From: Nymphaea colorata | Taxonomy: Eukaryota > Streptophyta > Magnoliopsida > Nymphaeales > Nymphaeaceae | Assembly (NCBI RefSeq): GCF_008831285.2 | Contig: NC_045150.1 | Coordinates: 16,799,362-16,863,361, forward strand | Direction of reading: 5' to 3' | Length of the DNA: 64,000 bases | Shown here: positions 46,102-56,957 of the stretch, in pieces | How positions within the stretch are numbered: position 1 is the first letter of the stretch | Layout: each line of letters starts with the position of its first letter | Made by a program: the position numbers and the translations under genes | The notes under the pieces: model-generated | Told to the model about the DNA's origin: nothing | The model's input: the letters and a program-made list of their open reading frames with translations, nothing else | Database searches by the model: none

Positions 46102-46107
46102 TTTATT
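46102..46107 (-). terminator. Possible poly(A) signal of the BTB gene
   Basis: Minus-strand AATAAA about 140 bp after the stop codon, in an AT-rich context. It lies between the gene and the decayed copia LTR. Assigned by position only. Confidence 0.3.
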
Positions 46108-46245
46108 TTATTGACAGTTTAGCACCCAAAAAAAGAAAAAAAACCTTTCACCTTCCATGTCATCATCGTCCATCATAAATACATTAATAATGTAATAAAT
46201 AGAGGGATAATAGTATGTTCGTAATTGAACCATTTATAATGCAGG

Positions 46246-49200
46246 CTACGAATCCTTGGCAGCAGTATTGACTTGTTTGGCCAAGTAAGCTTCATATATC
46301 TCTACAACTAGTCTAGGATCCTTATCTACCAGCTCCCGGTATTCATCTCGGGCAGTCAGCATGTGCATGTTATCAATAATCAGAGACAGTGCTGCCTCCA
46401 TCAGATGCTTTGCATTGTGCTGATGTGCAAATGCAAAGCTCATGACTGCATTATCATTGTTGACCTTGGATGTGATGAACTTCTCACAAACAGCCTTTAG
46501 ATGCTTCACTTGATACTTCTCTGCCACTACTAAGAGCTCGTAAGCCATTTGTTCATCAAACAATGCATCAGCTGTGTACAGGTGATGGATGAAAGAGCGC
46601 AACACCTCATAGGAAACATCCACTATCTTGATGGTGCCACTCTTGCTTTCCTCCATGTCATTCTCTAGCATTGCTTTAAAAACTGGAGATTTGCTTATCT
46701 GAAAAAACATGGGAAATGCAAAATATTCGGTGCCAGGAAATAGTTAAATCATCATCAGGATTTTGATCCCAAAAAAAAAAAAAGGAAAACTAGAATGAAA
46801 CAAAAGCTGATCACTGAAATCCGAACTAACATTAAAATGTTTCCAAGGACTGAAGGGGAGCACTGCAATGACATACGCTGGGTCCTCAAAGTGCTTTTAG
46901 ACATCAACTCATGCCACTAAAGTACCAACCATTTCCCAAGGAGATTACTAGCTCAGGCAACATTCAAAGTTTAAAATCCAAGATAGCCACAAAATATTTG
47001 GCTACATTAGAGCATCATCATAAAGAATTATGATTGTTTAGCATCAATAATCTGTCTTTGAGGTACGAACAAACTGTTTAATGGTTACCCTCTCTTCAGT
47101 GCTGAAGTCAACCTCAGCATCTTAGGATAAAAATTGAAAGCATATAAAAACAACAAGCTTAAATGGTTGAACAAGGACAGATAAATAGGCAAACCGAGGA
47201 TCTAGAAATTGAGACCTTTTTTTTCTCATGCAGTTCTTTTTGGAAGCAACGTCTGAGAACCAGGGTCTAATCAAACTCATAACTTTAAGAGCTACATAAA
47301 CCGAAATGCTTGAAAGAAACAGTAGATAAGCTAACAACGTATTAGGAAAATATAAATCAGAGAGAAAAGTAGAAAGAATTTGGACCTATGGGCACAAAAT
47401 TATGTTGATTGTTGAAATAGGCCTACTAATCTAAAATGTTCTATACTTCCTAAAAGAGATTTTGCTTTTAACTACCAAATAGCAGTATAGCCATTGACGG
47501 TATGTTTTGAAGTTCCAAAGCACCCCCAAAAAAAGGAAATATTTCTTGAACAACTTCCCGATCAAATGAGCAGATTTTGGAAATAAAAAAGAAGTTGAAG
47601 CTTAGCATCAACGAACGAGATAAGTTCACAAAAAAGGAATGCCCAATGATAAGAAATAAACCACAAGAACTACAGTTCCCAAATATGCAATTATTTCTCT
47701 TTCTTGACTTAGACACTATTAACCACAGCACAGAGCTTCCAGAAAGCAGAAAGTGAAACAGGCAATAGGCATTCAAAAGGATTTGGCAAGTACCAAATGT
47801 TGAGGCATCCATCTTTCTGATCTAACTATGAAAATTCTATGCAAGCAATTAAAGTTTATGCAGTAAGTACAAATTTTCATTCATATTGTGTGAGAAATGT
47901 GATAATATCTTCAACACCATATACACATTGACCTTTATTGCATGGGCAATTGACGAAGCTCAATATTGTAGTATAAGATACACCTTTGATCTTAGTTAGA
48001 AAAGATCATATGAATCACAAAAGAATCTACGGCTGTCAAAGGAAAGGGATGATGGCAAATCATTGGTGAAAGGGGAAAGATACTGAAAAATAAAAGATAG
48101 ACACATGGCCAGTTTAGTAAGGAGAAAAAATAATGATTCGACCTATCGCATCATCCATCCTTTGCCCACTAGAATTTAGCGACAGATGGAATCAGATGGA
48201 CAATGGGCATGTCATGTCCTAACCCCTAATCACCCTAGAATGTGAAATTCAAAGCGAACTAGGAAAGATAACTCTAGGCACTGATGGAAATTGAAGGTTC
48301 ACAAACAAGATGTAAAATGCCTCCTGCAGAGCTTCTAGCACAAACTAAAGACATTCTACATTGGGTTCACCATTAGACCATTCCAAAGATATTGATGGAA
48401 ATGGAACGCCTATGAAGAAGAGCAAAAATATTCCCTCAAAAGCTTCCAAGTGTAAATATACACAAGGCTCCATAGTAGATATGTACCACTGTGTCAGACT
48501 CATGCCCATACAATGTTTTTGACAGCTAAGGAGAAACAACAGCACTCTTAAGGCTATTTTAGATGATATGGTACATAATCTTGGTGCTACAACTCTTAAT
48601 ATGTTTGATAGGGTTGAACTACATCTTCAGAAAGGACATTATTTTAGTAAGAAACCAGCCTCAAGATTTACCCATGTTACTTAGAGTATGATGGGCTATT
48701 CCTGTGTCTATGTGCCAAACTCTGTTTATTCGTGGCCAATGTGGCAAGCAATAGTTCATTGTCTGATCTTGATTAAGTTTCAATACTGTGTTACTTTCTC
48801 TCTCAATGATTTGAATTTTTCATTATTGAGTAAATTTGTTTTGGTATTATATGCAGACATTATCAGCAATTAGCCGTAAGATGACTACTCATAAAACAAT
48901 CCATGCAAGGATAGTGACACCTCCTCTAAGAGGTGTATAGGGGAAGTCAACAGACAACGGCTGCACTTGAGCTTCAACCATTATCTCCATTCTCCAAAAA
49001 AATATTATGCACCTCTTTGCTGTGATGACCTAATAAAAGTACCTTAAATAAGTCCCATATAGCTGTTAAATGACATTGCAACTAGTAATAGATTGGGTCT
49101 CAATTTCTCTACTGAGGTAACTAGAAAATGTCTTGTCTGGCACACAACAAGACCTAGGCCACTCAGTGCCTTTTTGTATCTAGTCTTTGTCTATCGCCTT

Positions 49201-50131
49201 ATATGTCTGTCAACAGGAGATGATAACCAGTGGTCTCAGACTAAGTCACACAGACTCCTATTTTGCTGTTGCACCCAAGTCGACGCGACTCTGGTGTGGG
49301 TGCGGACATGGGTGCAGCTCCGACTCGCACCCGAGCCCAGGCAACGCGATTCAGTTGCGGTCAGCCGCACCAGACTATATTCATCCAATTCCAACATGCA
49401 CCCGACTTGCGTCAAACTCGAGTCGGGTGCGGTCAACCCGCATCCACAGCCTAAATGTGTCCCATTTTTTTCGTTTTTTGTTTTAATTTGTTAAAACATA
49501 AACGAAAAGGGGGTTAGGGCTTTGACTAGGGGTGGGCATCGGGCCAGGCCGGGTCGGCCCGATGGGCCCAAGCCCGGCACGGTATCCGAAACCCGGGCCG
49601 GCCTGGCCCCAAATATAATAAAATAATGTTTTTAAAATTATAAAATAATATTTTAATATAAAATATATATTTTAAATAATAAATTATATATTAGTAAAAA
49701 AACTATTTTTTTAATCCTTAACGGGCCGAATCGGGCCAGGCCGGGGCCGACCCGGACCAGTCCATTGAGTCCGGGCCGGGTCCCGGGCCCCCACCGGCGG
49801 CCCGGCCAGGGGCCCAGCCCTTGCTTTGACTCTTTTCAGTCGAAGCCCTCACTCCTGCAACCTTTGCCCATGCCCTGCCGTGCAGAGTGCTTCTCCTTTC
49901 GGTGATCTTCACATTTTTCTAGTGACCAGCAGGCAGTCTTTCTACAAGCGGCGGCAGTCTTCAACCTTTTTCCGCGATGAGAGGCATTGATTCAGCCACC
50001 ATCCAACAATGAGGTCACAAGAGGCATTGCTGCGTTGAGACTCCACCATATAAGCATGCAATTCAATTATGCAAGTATGTTATATACATTAATAACTAAA
50101 TTGTAATAACAATATATACATGCTCATGTTG

Positions 50132-50166
<35 letters not shown>

Positions 50167-53100
50167 CATTGCTGCACCTAAATTTTTTAGGATGTGCCAC
50201 TCTGGCACCAGCACCAGCACCCGCACCCCGCACTCATGTGACATAGGTCTCAGATTATGTGCTACAATTGACAAAGACATCTCCAGGAATACCTAAAATT
50301 CTTCCTTTAGATATATGGCCCTAGACCTCAACAACTCTGGAACAGTTTGGCCTACAATTCCATGTGGCTGATGCCCAACAAGTTTAGTTACTCACCCAAG
50401 TCCTGGACACTCTCCATGTATGATTATCATTTTCAGTTCCTCCAAGCATGGAACCACAATAAAGACCCATCAAATAGTCCAAAGTCCAGACAAGAGCAGC
50501 ACAATCTTATGTCCTAGGCCCTCCCGGAAACTGCCATTTCAAGTCAATATATGAAGATGAGCAAGGCAAGTTGATCTCCAAGCACTTAAACAATCACAAC
50601 CTATGGTACGTGGTAAGGAACTACATCTGGGTTCCTCTCCTTGAGAGTCACAAGGACCCCCTGTTTTGCACCTGTATATGTCCACCCATGAAGATCTAGG
50701 ATCCACCAATTGAGCACTCAAGTATTAGAAACTGCAGGAGGGCTTATCCTTGAAGCCCTCTTGATGAACCAATACATTCTTGACAGCCGTCAGAATGGAC
50801 CAAAATTATTTGTCTTTGATAACTTACTTCCAAACAACCTTCAATTCCTTACTTCTGTTGCTTAACCACATTAAACTTACAAGATGGACACAATTAGAAT
50901 AGCAAATTAGCAATTGTCCTTCCTGGACTTGTGCCACATTCTTCCTCTTTATGCAAGCTCTACACAGCACATATTAAGGTTACTTCAGTTCCTCAGGTTT
51001 GAACACAAACATCTTATCCTAGAGCACAAATTTACACATTATTGAGATTACAGATCCCTACCACAAATATTTCGTCAGATGCACACTGGTGATGTTCAAT
51101 AAGGACTTCTAAACACCTAGCTTTGCCAACTATGATTTCCCTAGTGATGTTTAATAAGGACTTCTAAACATTTGCAGCCTTAACAAACTTAAAGCATAGA
51201 TATCCAATCAGTATAGCAGAGTGGAACTGCTTTTGAAGAACTTTGGCTCCACCCGCTAAGAAGAGATCCAAAAATCTTCCAAGATCAAAAGATTAGCTGT
51301 CCTATCCAACTTATTACCCAACAGGTATCAAGCAGTTCATATATTGGTACCTCCCTATAAACAATCTCTCCTCTCCTTTATGTAGCTTACTCATTTCCTG
51401 TCCTTCTCAATGTAGAGAATCCAGGTCTACTCAAATACATATCTGAGTCATTCTACATGTTTCAATGGATCTCTTTCTACATTTATGCCGTACTTTACCC
51501 AACAGAATAGAAATAGAGATGCTGTATGGATTAAAGTATAAAATACGTTAAAGTTGCATGCATATCTAGCAAATAATGATAGACAGATAAGTGCTTTTTA
51601 TGTCATATGCCCAGCTTTCTCAAGTCAACCAACATTACAAAAGTGATACTTTACTAATTATATTCCGGTATTTAAGTTTCTTTCAATTCTATAGTGTCTA
51701 TAACTGTTTTGTGACATGATATTTTGCTATGCTTAGCATGCAATGCACCAGCTTGTAGTTGCAGACTTTAGGTCTCCACGTCCCCTACCTCATGCAAACT
51801 AATGATGTTTGGCCATACTTCGGCCAGGGTTGGCGAATGCCAATCTGACCAAAGATAACTTCAGTAGTAATTCCTGGTTTGGTGTGGGTACTGTCCACCT
51901 TGGACTCAAACGTAGACAGACCTTGCTTTTCTCAGGCCCAAACAGACGCACGTGTGCCAATTGCAAATGTTAGAAAGCAGGTATGACCTTATCCTGATGA
52001 ACACAAAGTTTCATTGAGTCTATTCAGGTATGAAAAATTAAACATTGAACCAAGTATTTTGGTTGATTTATAGGGTTCAACTAATAAATAGATTGGTTAT
52101 GGTTGAGGAATTTTTTCAAAATTCTTTTTGATCTACTGAGTATCAAACATGCTGCTCTGTCAGTCATACCACTATACTATCACTTGAAATTTGCTTTCCA
52201 AACATTTTCAACACAATGCAATTCTAAGTTGCGGCAGATAAATACAACAGGGCCAACAGAGGCATCAAACACTTTTGACGCAGTGCATTTCTATTTTAAT
52301 GACAAATAACTACAATTGGCAACAAGAATCATAATAACTTCATCCCGATGCTATTTATCAGAAGACCCCTCGATCATCACAGAAGTGCAGAATAATCACC
52401 ATTTCATGGTGTACGATTAAGGGCAATTGGCAACTAAATTAGTAAATTTTCTTGTAACTTGGCACACGGCTAAAGTTGAGAAAATGCCTTATAACTTGGA
52501 ATGCAGCTCAAGTTGATCACTGATAGATGGGACGAAAGCCAACTAATCATGTAGGGATCACATGAGACGCAAGGATAAAAAGGAGTCACCTTGTACTCAC
52601 GCTTTCAACTCTCAAAATACCGTAGTGCGGTTGGCATTCTCTCTTGCAAAAAGATCTCCTTGACTGGGAACAATTAAATCAAAATTTATGGAAAATCGAT
52701 AGGGTACATAAGCACTGGTCGTGCAACTACGAGCAAAGACCTACCTTCCACTACAGAATCATGATACCATCTCCTTCGTCCAGAATAACAACAAAACCTC
52801 GAAAGGAAAGAAACCTAACGAAAAGATGAAGGTTGAATTTATGTTCGTATCAACAAGTATCTCCATCGTCAAGTCATAGGCTTGACGCTATTTCTGCGCA
52901 CACCACCATCTACGACGCCCCTTCGGAATCGTGAAACCGTTTACACCATTCTATTATCAGCTTTGTAATTTCAACCGCTAAGCAACTAGGCGCACTATCC
53001 TACATCATTCGTTGAAGAAATACCATGAAACAATCACCCATTGGTGTTATAGAAATCCTATCCGTTCCTCCCTCCCACAGCATACCCATCAACAGTTCTC

Positions 53101-53465
53101 CATCTAAAATAATGTAGGAAATCACCACGTTCGTGATTTGGCTTTCAGATAAGCAAAATTATAATGCCAAAAAAAAAAGAGCATAGGTGGAAACGGACCA
53201 GAACGGCCTTATGGGCTCGGATGGTGGAGCCGTCGGAGCATTGGAGGAGGACGTCGGAGAAGCGGTCGAGGACAGGCTGCGGTGCCCAAGTCTTGAGGAA
53301 GGAGATCTTGGCCTTAAGCTCCTCGATCTCCTTCTTGAGTTCCTCCTCCGTCTCGCTCGCCTCCTCGTAGCACTCTCTACAGGTTCCTGCGTTGGTTGGG
53401 GTGTAGTGATCCTTGCACGAGATACAGCTCATCCTCGCCCATGCTTCCCTCTCGTTGGCCACCAT
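46246..53465 (-). CDS. BTB/POZ domain protein, At4g08455-like, two exons
   Basis: Exon 1 (53465-53199) and exon 2 (46698-46246, TAG stop) join in phase 0 (AVL|ISK) to give 239 residues. Two CxxC pairs (Cys14/17 and Cys29/32, within CRECYEEASETEEELK) precede a short coiled coil at 36-57. A BTB/POZ fold begins at SDVLLQCSDGSTIRAHKAVL (about 70-89) and continues SKSPVFKAMLENDMEESKSG. A C-terminal helical region follows, with VAEKYQVKHLKAVCEKF and DPRLVVEIYEAYLAKQVNTA. The match to the Arabidopsis protein (about 243 residues) is strong from memory. BTB proteins of this kind usually act as dimers and cullin-3 adaptors, which is an inference here. The 6.5-kb intron holds two small transposons. The donor CTG|GTCCGT is weak, but it is the only choice that keeps the BTB frame. 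Confidence 0.92.
46699..49232 (-). other. Intron of the BTB gene, 3' portion
   Basis: AT-rich intronic DNA. On the minus strand it ends with the pyrimidine-rich acceptor TTTTTTCAG before exon 2. No further coding exon keeps the phase, and no transposon ends were found. Confidence 0.55.
49527..49822. mobile_element. hAT-like MITE nested in copy 3
   Basis: Ends TAGGGGTGGGCATC and GGCCCAGCCCTT are imperfect inverted repeats. The perfect 8-bp duplication GCTTTGAC flanks it at 49519-49526 and 49823-49830. Both subterminal regions are very GC-rich (GGGCCGG words) around an AT-only core. Similar to the element at 23144-23598. Confidence 0.82.
50131..50162. repeat. (TA)n microsatellite
   Basis: About 16 TA repeats inside the small transposon, near its right end. 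Confidence 0.9.
50255..53198 (-). other. Intron of the BTB gene, 5' portion
   Basis: Moderately AT-rich intronic DNA with no recognised exon, transposon ends or RNA gene. The short frames show no domain. Confidence 0.5.
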
Positions 53466-53500
53466 CTCTCTCTCTCTCTCTCTCTCAGTGGGTGGCAATC
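53466..53500 (-). promoter_or_regulatory. GA-repeat 5' leader of the BTB gene
   Basis: On the minus strand an uninterrupted GA run (about 20 nt) ends directly at the ATG at 53465. GA/CT repeats in plant 5' leaders can bind BPC-type factors. That role is an inference; only the repeat is seen. Confidence 0.5.
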
Positions 53501-54249
53501 GCCGAAGAGACAACGGCTTTCAGAAAATTGGTTCCAAGGTGGATACCTTCTGCTATGCATCCTCTCAGTTGATTTTATATTCGGTTTCACTATTCAAATT
53601 TAGTAATTCGAGAAAAAAGAAGAAGAATTTCCAATCACGCCTTAAATATGTGACAATAATGAAAAAAGTATAATTAAAGTCGACTTAAATTTTGCATCAG
53701 CTTAACCTTCCCTCACCCGAATGAAACACTAACAAATTTTTCATTGCCTTCACTTCTACAGTGGGATTTCTCGATAAAAAAATATACAGATTTACAGTTG
53801 CACCAATGTAAATTAATTTGGAATACAAACAAATTTTCCATTAACCATGAAGAAAATATGTAGCAGTGGCCCATAATGCTAAACCATGTGTTGGGTACCA
53901 AAAATGACCAAAACGCTCCAACTTTAAAATAGAAACCTAATGTAAAGGCAACAGTAGAGTGGAAAAAATGATAAACTGACAAAAATATCTTTCTCGTTAA
54001 ATCGTGCGTGGGAACATGTCCAGTGAAAATGAAATAATATGAGAAGAGCAGTCTAAAGAAAACAGACATGATTTTGAAAAATATAAGAACTTGGCAACAT
54101 TTTCTACTATTGCTAATCTTTTTATTTCATAGCAGAATATTTATTGTGATATTCCACTTACAACAGAAAAATGTCACAATCAACTGACAATAAGTGGCAA
54201 CCATTACCACCTATCGTCAATTGACCATTGCCACCTATTGTGGTAGCCT
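53501..54249. other. Upstream region of the BTB gene, no other gene
   Basis: AT-rich DNA expected to hold the promoter. No clear TATA box. The frames within it look like composition artefacts. Confidence 0.45.
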
Positions 54250-56125
54250 CCTACTGAGACAGGTAACTTAGTATACAGCTTATGCTCCTTAAGTGTCTAC
54301 AATTTCAGCCGCAAATGCACCTTGTGATCTCCCTCATTTTTCTAGTACACCAAAATGTCATTAATAAAAACAATAACGAACTCATTGAAATACTATAAGA
54401 AAACTCGATTCATCAAATCTATGAAAGCTACTTGAATGTTGGCCAATCCAAAAGGCATCACTGGAACTCATAATGCCCATATTGAGTTCTAAAAACGGTC
54501 TTTGAAATGTTGGAGTCCTTGATCCTCAACCAATGATATCTGGATCTGAGGTCAATCTTTGAAAACATTCTAGCGTACTTCAATTGGTCGAACATATCAT
54601 CAATATGGGATAATGGGTACTTGGACTTGGTTAAGCATCCTATAATCAATGCATAGCTACATCGACCTGTCTTTCTTCTTGAAAAAAAAATATCAGTGTT
54701 GTGATACACTTGGTTTAATAAATCCTTTGTCCAAGAGTTTCTGCATTTGTTTCTTAAGCTCCTCCAACTCTGCAGTTGCCATCCGATATGGTGCTTTAGA
54801 GATTGGAGCTACACTTAATAATAACTCAATCTCAAAATCTAGATCCCCCTGAGGTGGTAATTTTGGTAGTTCCTTTGGAGACACGTCTGAAAATTTAGTC
54901 ACTATCTCCACTTGGTCTATTGCCCCATGACTATTGTTTTCTAATATAATGCAAGCCAAAAGCAACTCACACCCTCAGCTATGCCCTCACTGCCGATAGC
55001 ATTTTGACGGACTTGAATGATTTTCCAGCATGAAACTTGATCTTTGGCCGATCAAGCTGTGAAACGAGTAAATCTTTCCCCAACATGCACTTTCTCATGA
55101 TGTTCTGACAACCAATCCAGACCCAAAATAACATCTTAATTTAGAATCTCAAAAACTATGAGATTAGTCGATAGACTCCATGCACTAATCTATATTGTAA
55201 TACTCTGTAAATAAATGTGTGCCAACCAGTAGGCGTAATCACATCATGAATAACAAATGCATACACGTGGTTTATTTATCATACTAGCAAATTTATGAGA
55301 GACAAACAAATGTATTGTGCCTAAGTCAAGTAAAACTCGCGCTAAATGGTTAGCAATATATGACAAATGCATGTTGGGTAAGCTGTTCATGGGGTGCACG
55401 GTTCCCTAGCTATTGTCATTGCTGCTGTTGCTGACCTTCTGTCACTCCATGATTCCTTCATTAAGGATAGTTCTTAAATGAGTTCCTCATCTTATTGCAA
55501 GCCAAACATGCATCTGTATCACGAGGACAAGACTCATTTCCATGGACAACCGAGCTACAATTGCATATTTATTGTGGTGGAATGTTCTGCTAGCCTCCCT
55601 GCTATTGTCCTTCATGCTGCTGACTATGGAGGTTGGCATTTGTATTGTTTTTGTGATCTAATCATCCTTGGTTAGCTAGCGACATCCCAAACTGATAAGT
55701 ATGCCCCTAATGAGAGCTGAATTTCCTTTTGTTGAATAATTAGCCACTCTTGTAAGAATGATTATTCCTGTTGGTAAGCCCATACTCCTATTGAAGCTCA
55801 CTCGCCTCTGCAATGGCCTTAGCCGAAGTGTTGGGCCATCTTATCATGACTCGATCTTGCAAGGCCTCAGAGCATACTTGGTGGCTCTCGATTGCTTGGT
55901 TGGGTAATACTGTTCCAAGTTGTGGAACTTCGTGGTACACTCGTCCACTATCATGTTTTCTTGACATAAGTCCGTGAACTATTGTCCCTTTTGCTCCTGC
56001 ACATTTTGGGGAAAATAGGTTTCTAAGAAGGCATTCTCAAAATCCTCCCAAGAGATTGATTTGCCTTTCTCGAACCAGATCTCTTTGGTTGACTCCCACC
56101 AATGACGAGCATTATGCCATTATCT
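54250..56125 (-). pseudogene. Decayed Ty3/gypsy element: gag, protease and RT fragments
   Basis: Minus strand, 5' to 3'. Gag, about 56110-55790, has WWESTKEIWFEKGKSISWED and AFLETYFPQNVQEQKGQ. A degenerate knuckle lies near 55560-55480. A protease remnant near 55340-55270 reads LLDLGTIHLFVSHKFA, with the active-site DSGA lost. The linker and RT start (54965-54693) include PISKAPYRMATAELEELK and LLDKGFIKPSVS. RT (54709-54458) has KYPLSHIDDMFDQLKYARM and FSKIDLRSRYHWLRIK. RT then continues to about 54250 with a recognisable but broken FVIVFINDILVY (expected DDILVY). Stops and frameshifts throughout. No LTRs, RNase H or integrase seen. Not functional. Confidence 0.85.
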
Positions 56126-56130
56126 CTTAG

Positions 56131-56647
56131 ATGGTAAGTAACATAACAAACCTACTGATCCTTAGAAACTTGCAAGACTTGGAAGATCCTTGTGATCCCG
56201 CAATATTGCATGGGAACGCCCCCCTTCCTCAAAATAAAGAAGATGATATTATAATTGGCAGTAAGACTTGGGATAAGATCACATCCTCATATCTTATGGA
56301 AATGGTACAACAAAAAGATATCATAGAAGACTAAAATGAATGGATTTATGATAAAGAGCTAACCTTAGATCTCGCTGGTTCATTTATGTCACATGCAATG
56401 GTCAGCTTCCTAAACAAAATAGAGGGAAGTAGAGAGGTATGATGCTTGCTTATAGATTCTATATATGTAAAAAGGGGAAGGAAACTGCCCACGGTGTCCT
56501 ATCCTATTCATTAGAAACAAAGATATGGAAATATGTTGAATTCTAGTTTAAAAAGGAGAGCAGACAAATCCGACATATGCCAAGCATTGAAATCATGGTT
56601 TACAATAAAGCACAACTCTAAGTGGGTAACATATGCTTGAAGTCTTG
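56131..56647. other. Unassigned flank of the third copia element
   Basis: A 67-codon frame (56131-56334) and a further open stretch to about 56440 in the same direction are separated by a TAA. I recognise no domain. It may be a fragment of an old element or host sequence, and directly abuts the TTTCC target site. Confidence 0.3.
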
Positions 56648-56652
56648 TTTCC
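56648..56652. repeat. Target site duplication TTTCC, left copy
   Basis: TTTCC precedes the left LTR and recurs at 62063-62067 after the right LTR. This sets the LTR ends at TA...TA. Confidence 0.82.
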
Positions 56653-56943
56653 TAAAAGGGAAAGAAAAACACAGAGATTTTAATGTGGTTCGACTCAGAA
56701 ATGAGTCTACATCCACGATCAAAATATTTCTCTCTCACGCCCTTAATCATTTGTGTGAGAGGTTCATTGACATTTAAAGGAATACAAGGGTCATCCGCTT
56801 CCTAATCTTTAGGATCTTGATTGGCGTCAATATCTTGACGATATTGTTGATTACACATCTGATTTTCTTTCCTAATCTTCTGATCAACAAAAGCGGCAAC
56901 AGATTTGCCGGCAATAGTTTTGTCTTGAGCGTTATCTTCAATA
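56653..56943 (-). repeat. 3' LTR of the TA...TA copia
   Basis: 291 bp, paired with 61773-62062. On the minus strand it starts TATTGAAGATAACG and ends CCCTTTTA. Many differences from the partner are transitions. Confidence 0.88.
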
Positions 56944-56957
56944 GCCCCCCTCAAGCT
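56944..56957 (-). other. Polypurine tract of the TA...TA copia
   Basis: Minus-strand GCTTGAGGGGGGC directly before the LTR. Confidence 0.8.

Larger units (their letters stand above)
49241..50246 (+). mobile_element. Non-autonomous DNA transposon, CTATGTCACA family, copy 3
   Basis: 1006 bp from CTAAGTCACA to TGTGACATAG, with a perfect 8-bp target duplication GTCTCAGA at 49233-49240 and 50247-50254. The subterminal regions are rich in GCACCC/GGGTGCG words and match the 4296-4644 copy in reverse complement (for example the CACCTAAATTTTTTAG and GACATGGGTGC blocks). It is larger than the other copies partly because a 296-bp hAT-like MITE sits inside it. It lies within the BTB gene intron. No transposase. 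Confidence 0.8.

Noticed and set aside
49187-49494. Several overlapping frames of 60-130 codons in the BTB intron
   Set aside because: They arise from the GCACCC-rich subterminal repeats of the small transposon and are open on both strands.
54250-56125. Possible integrated plant pararetrovirus
   Set aside because: The RT and gag motifs are of Ty3/gypsy type. No movement or coat protein sequence and no virus-type organisation are seen.
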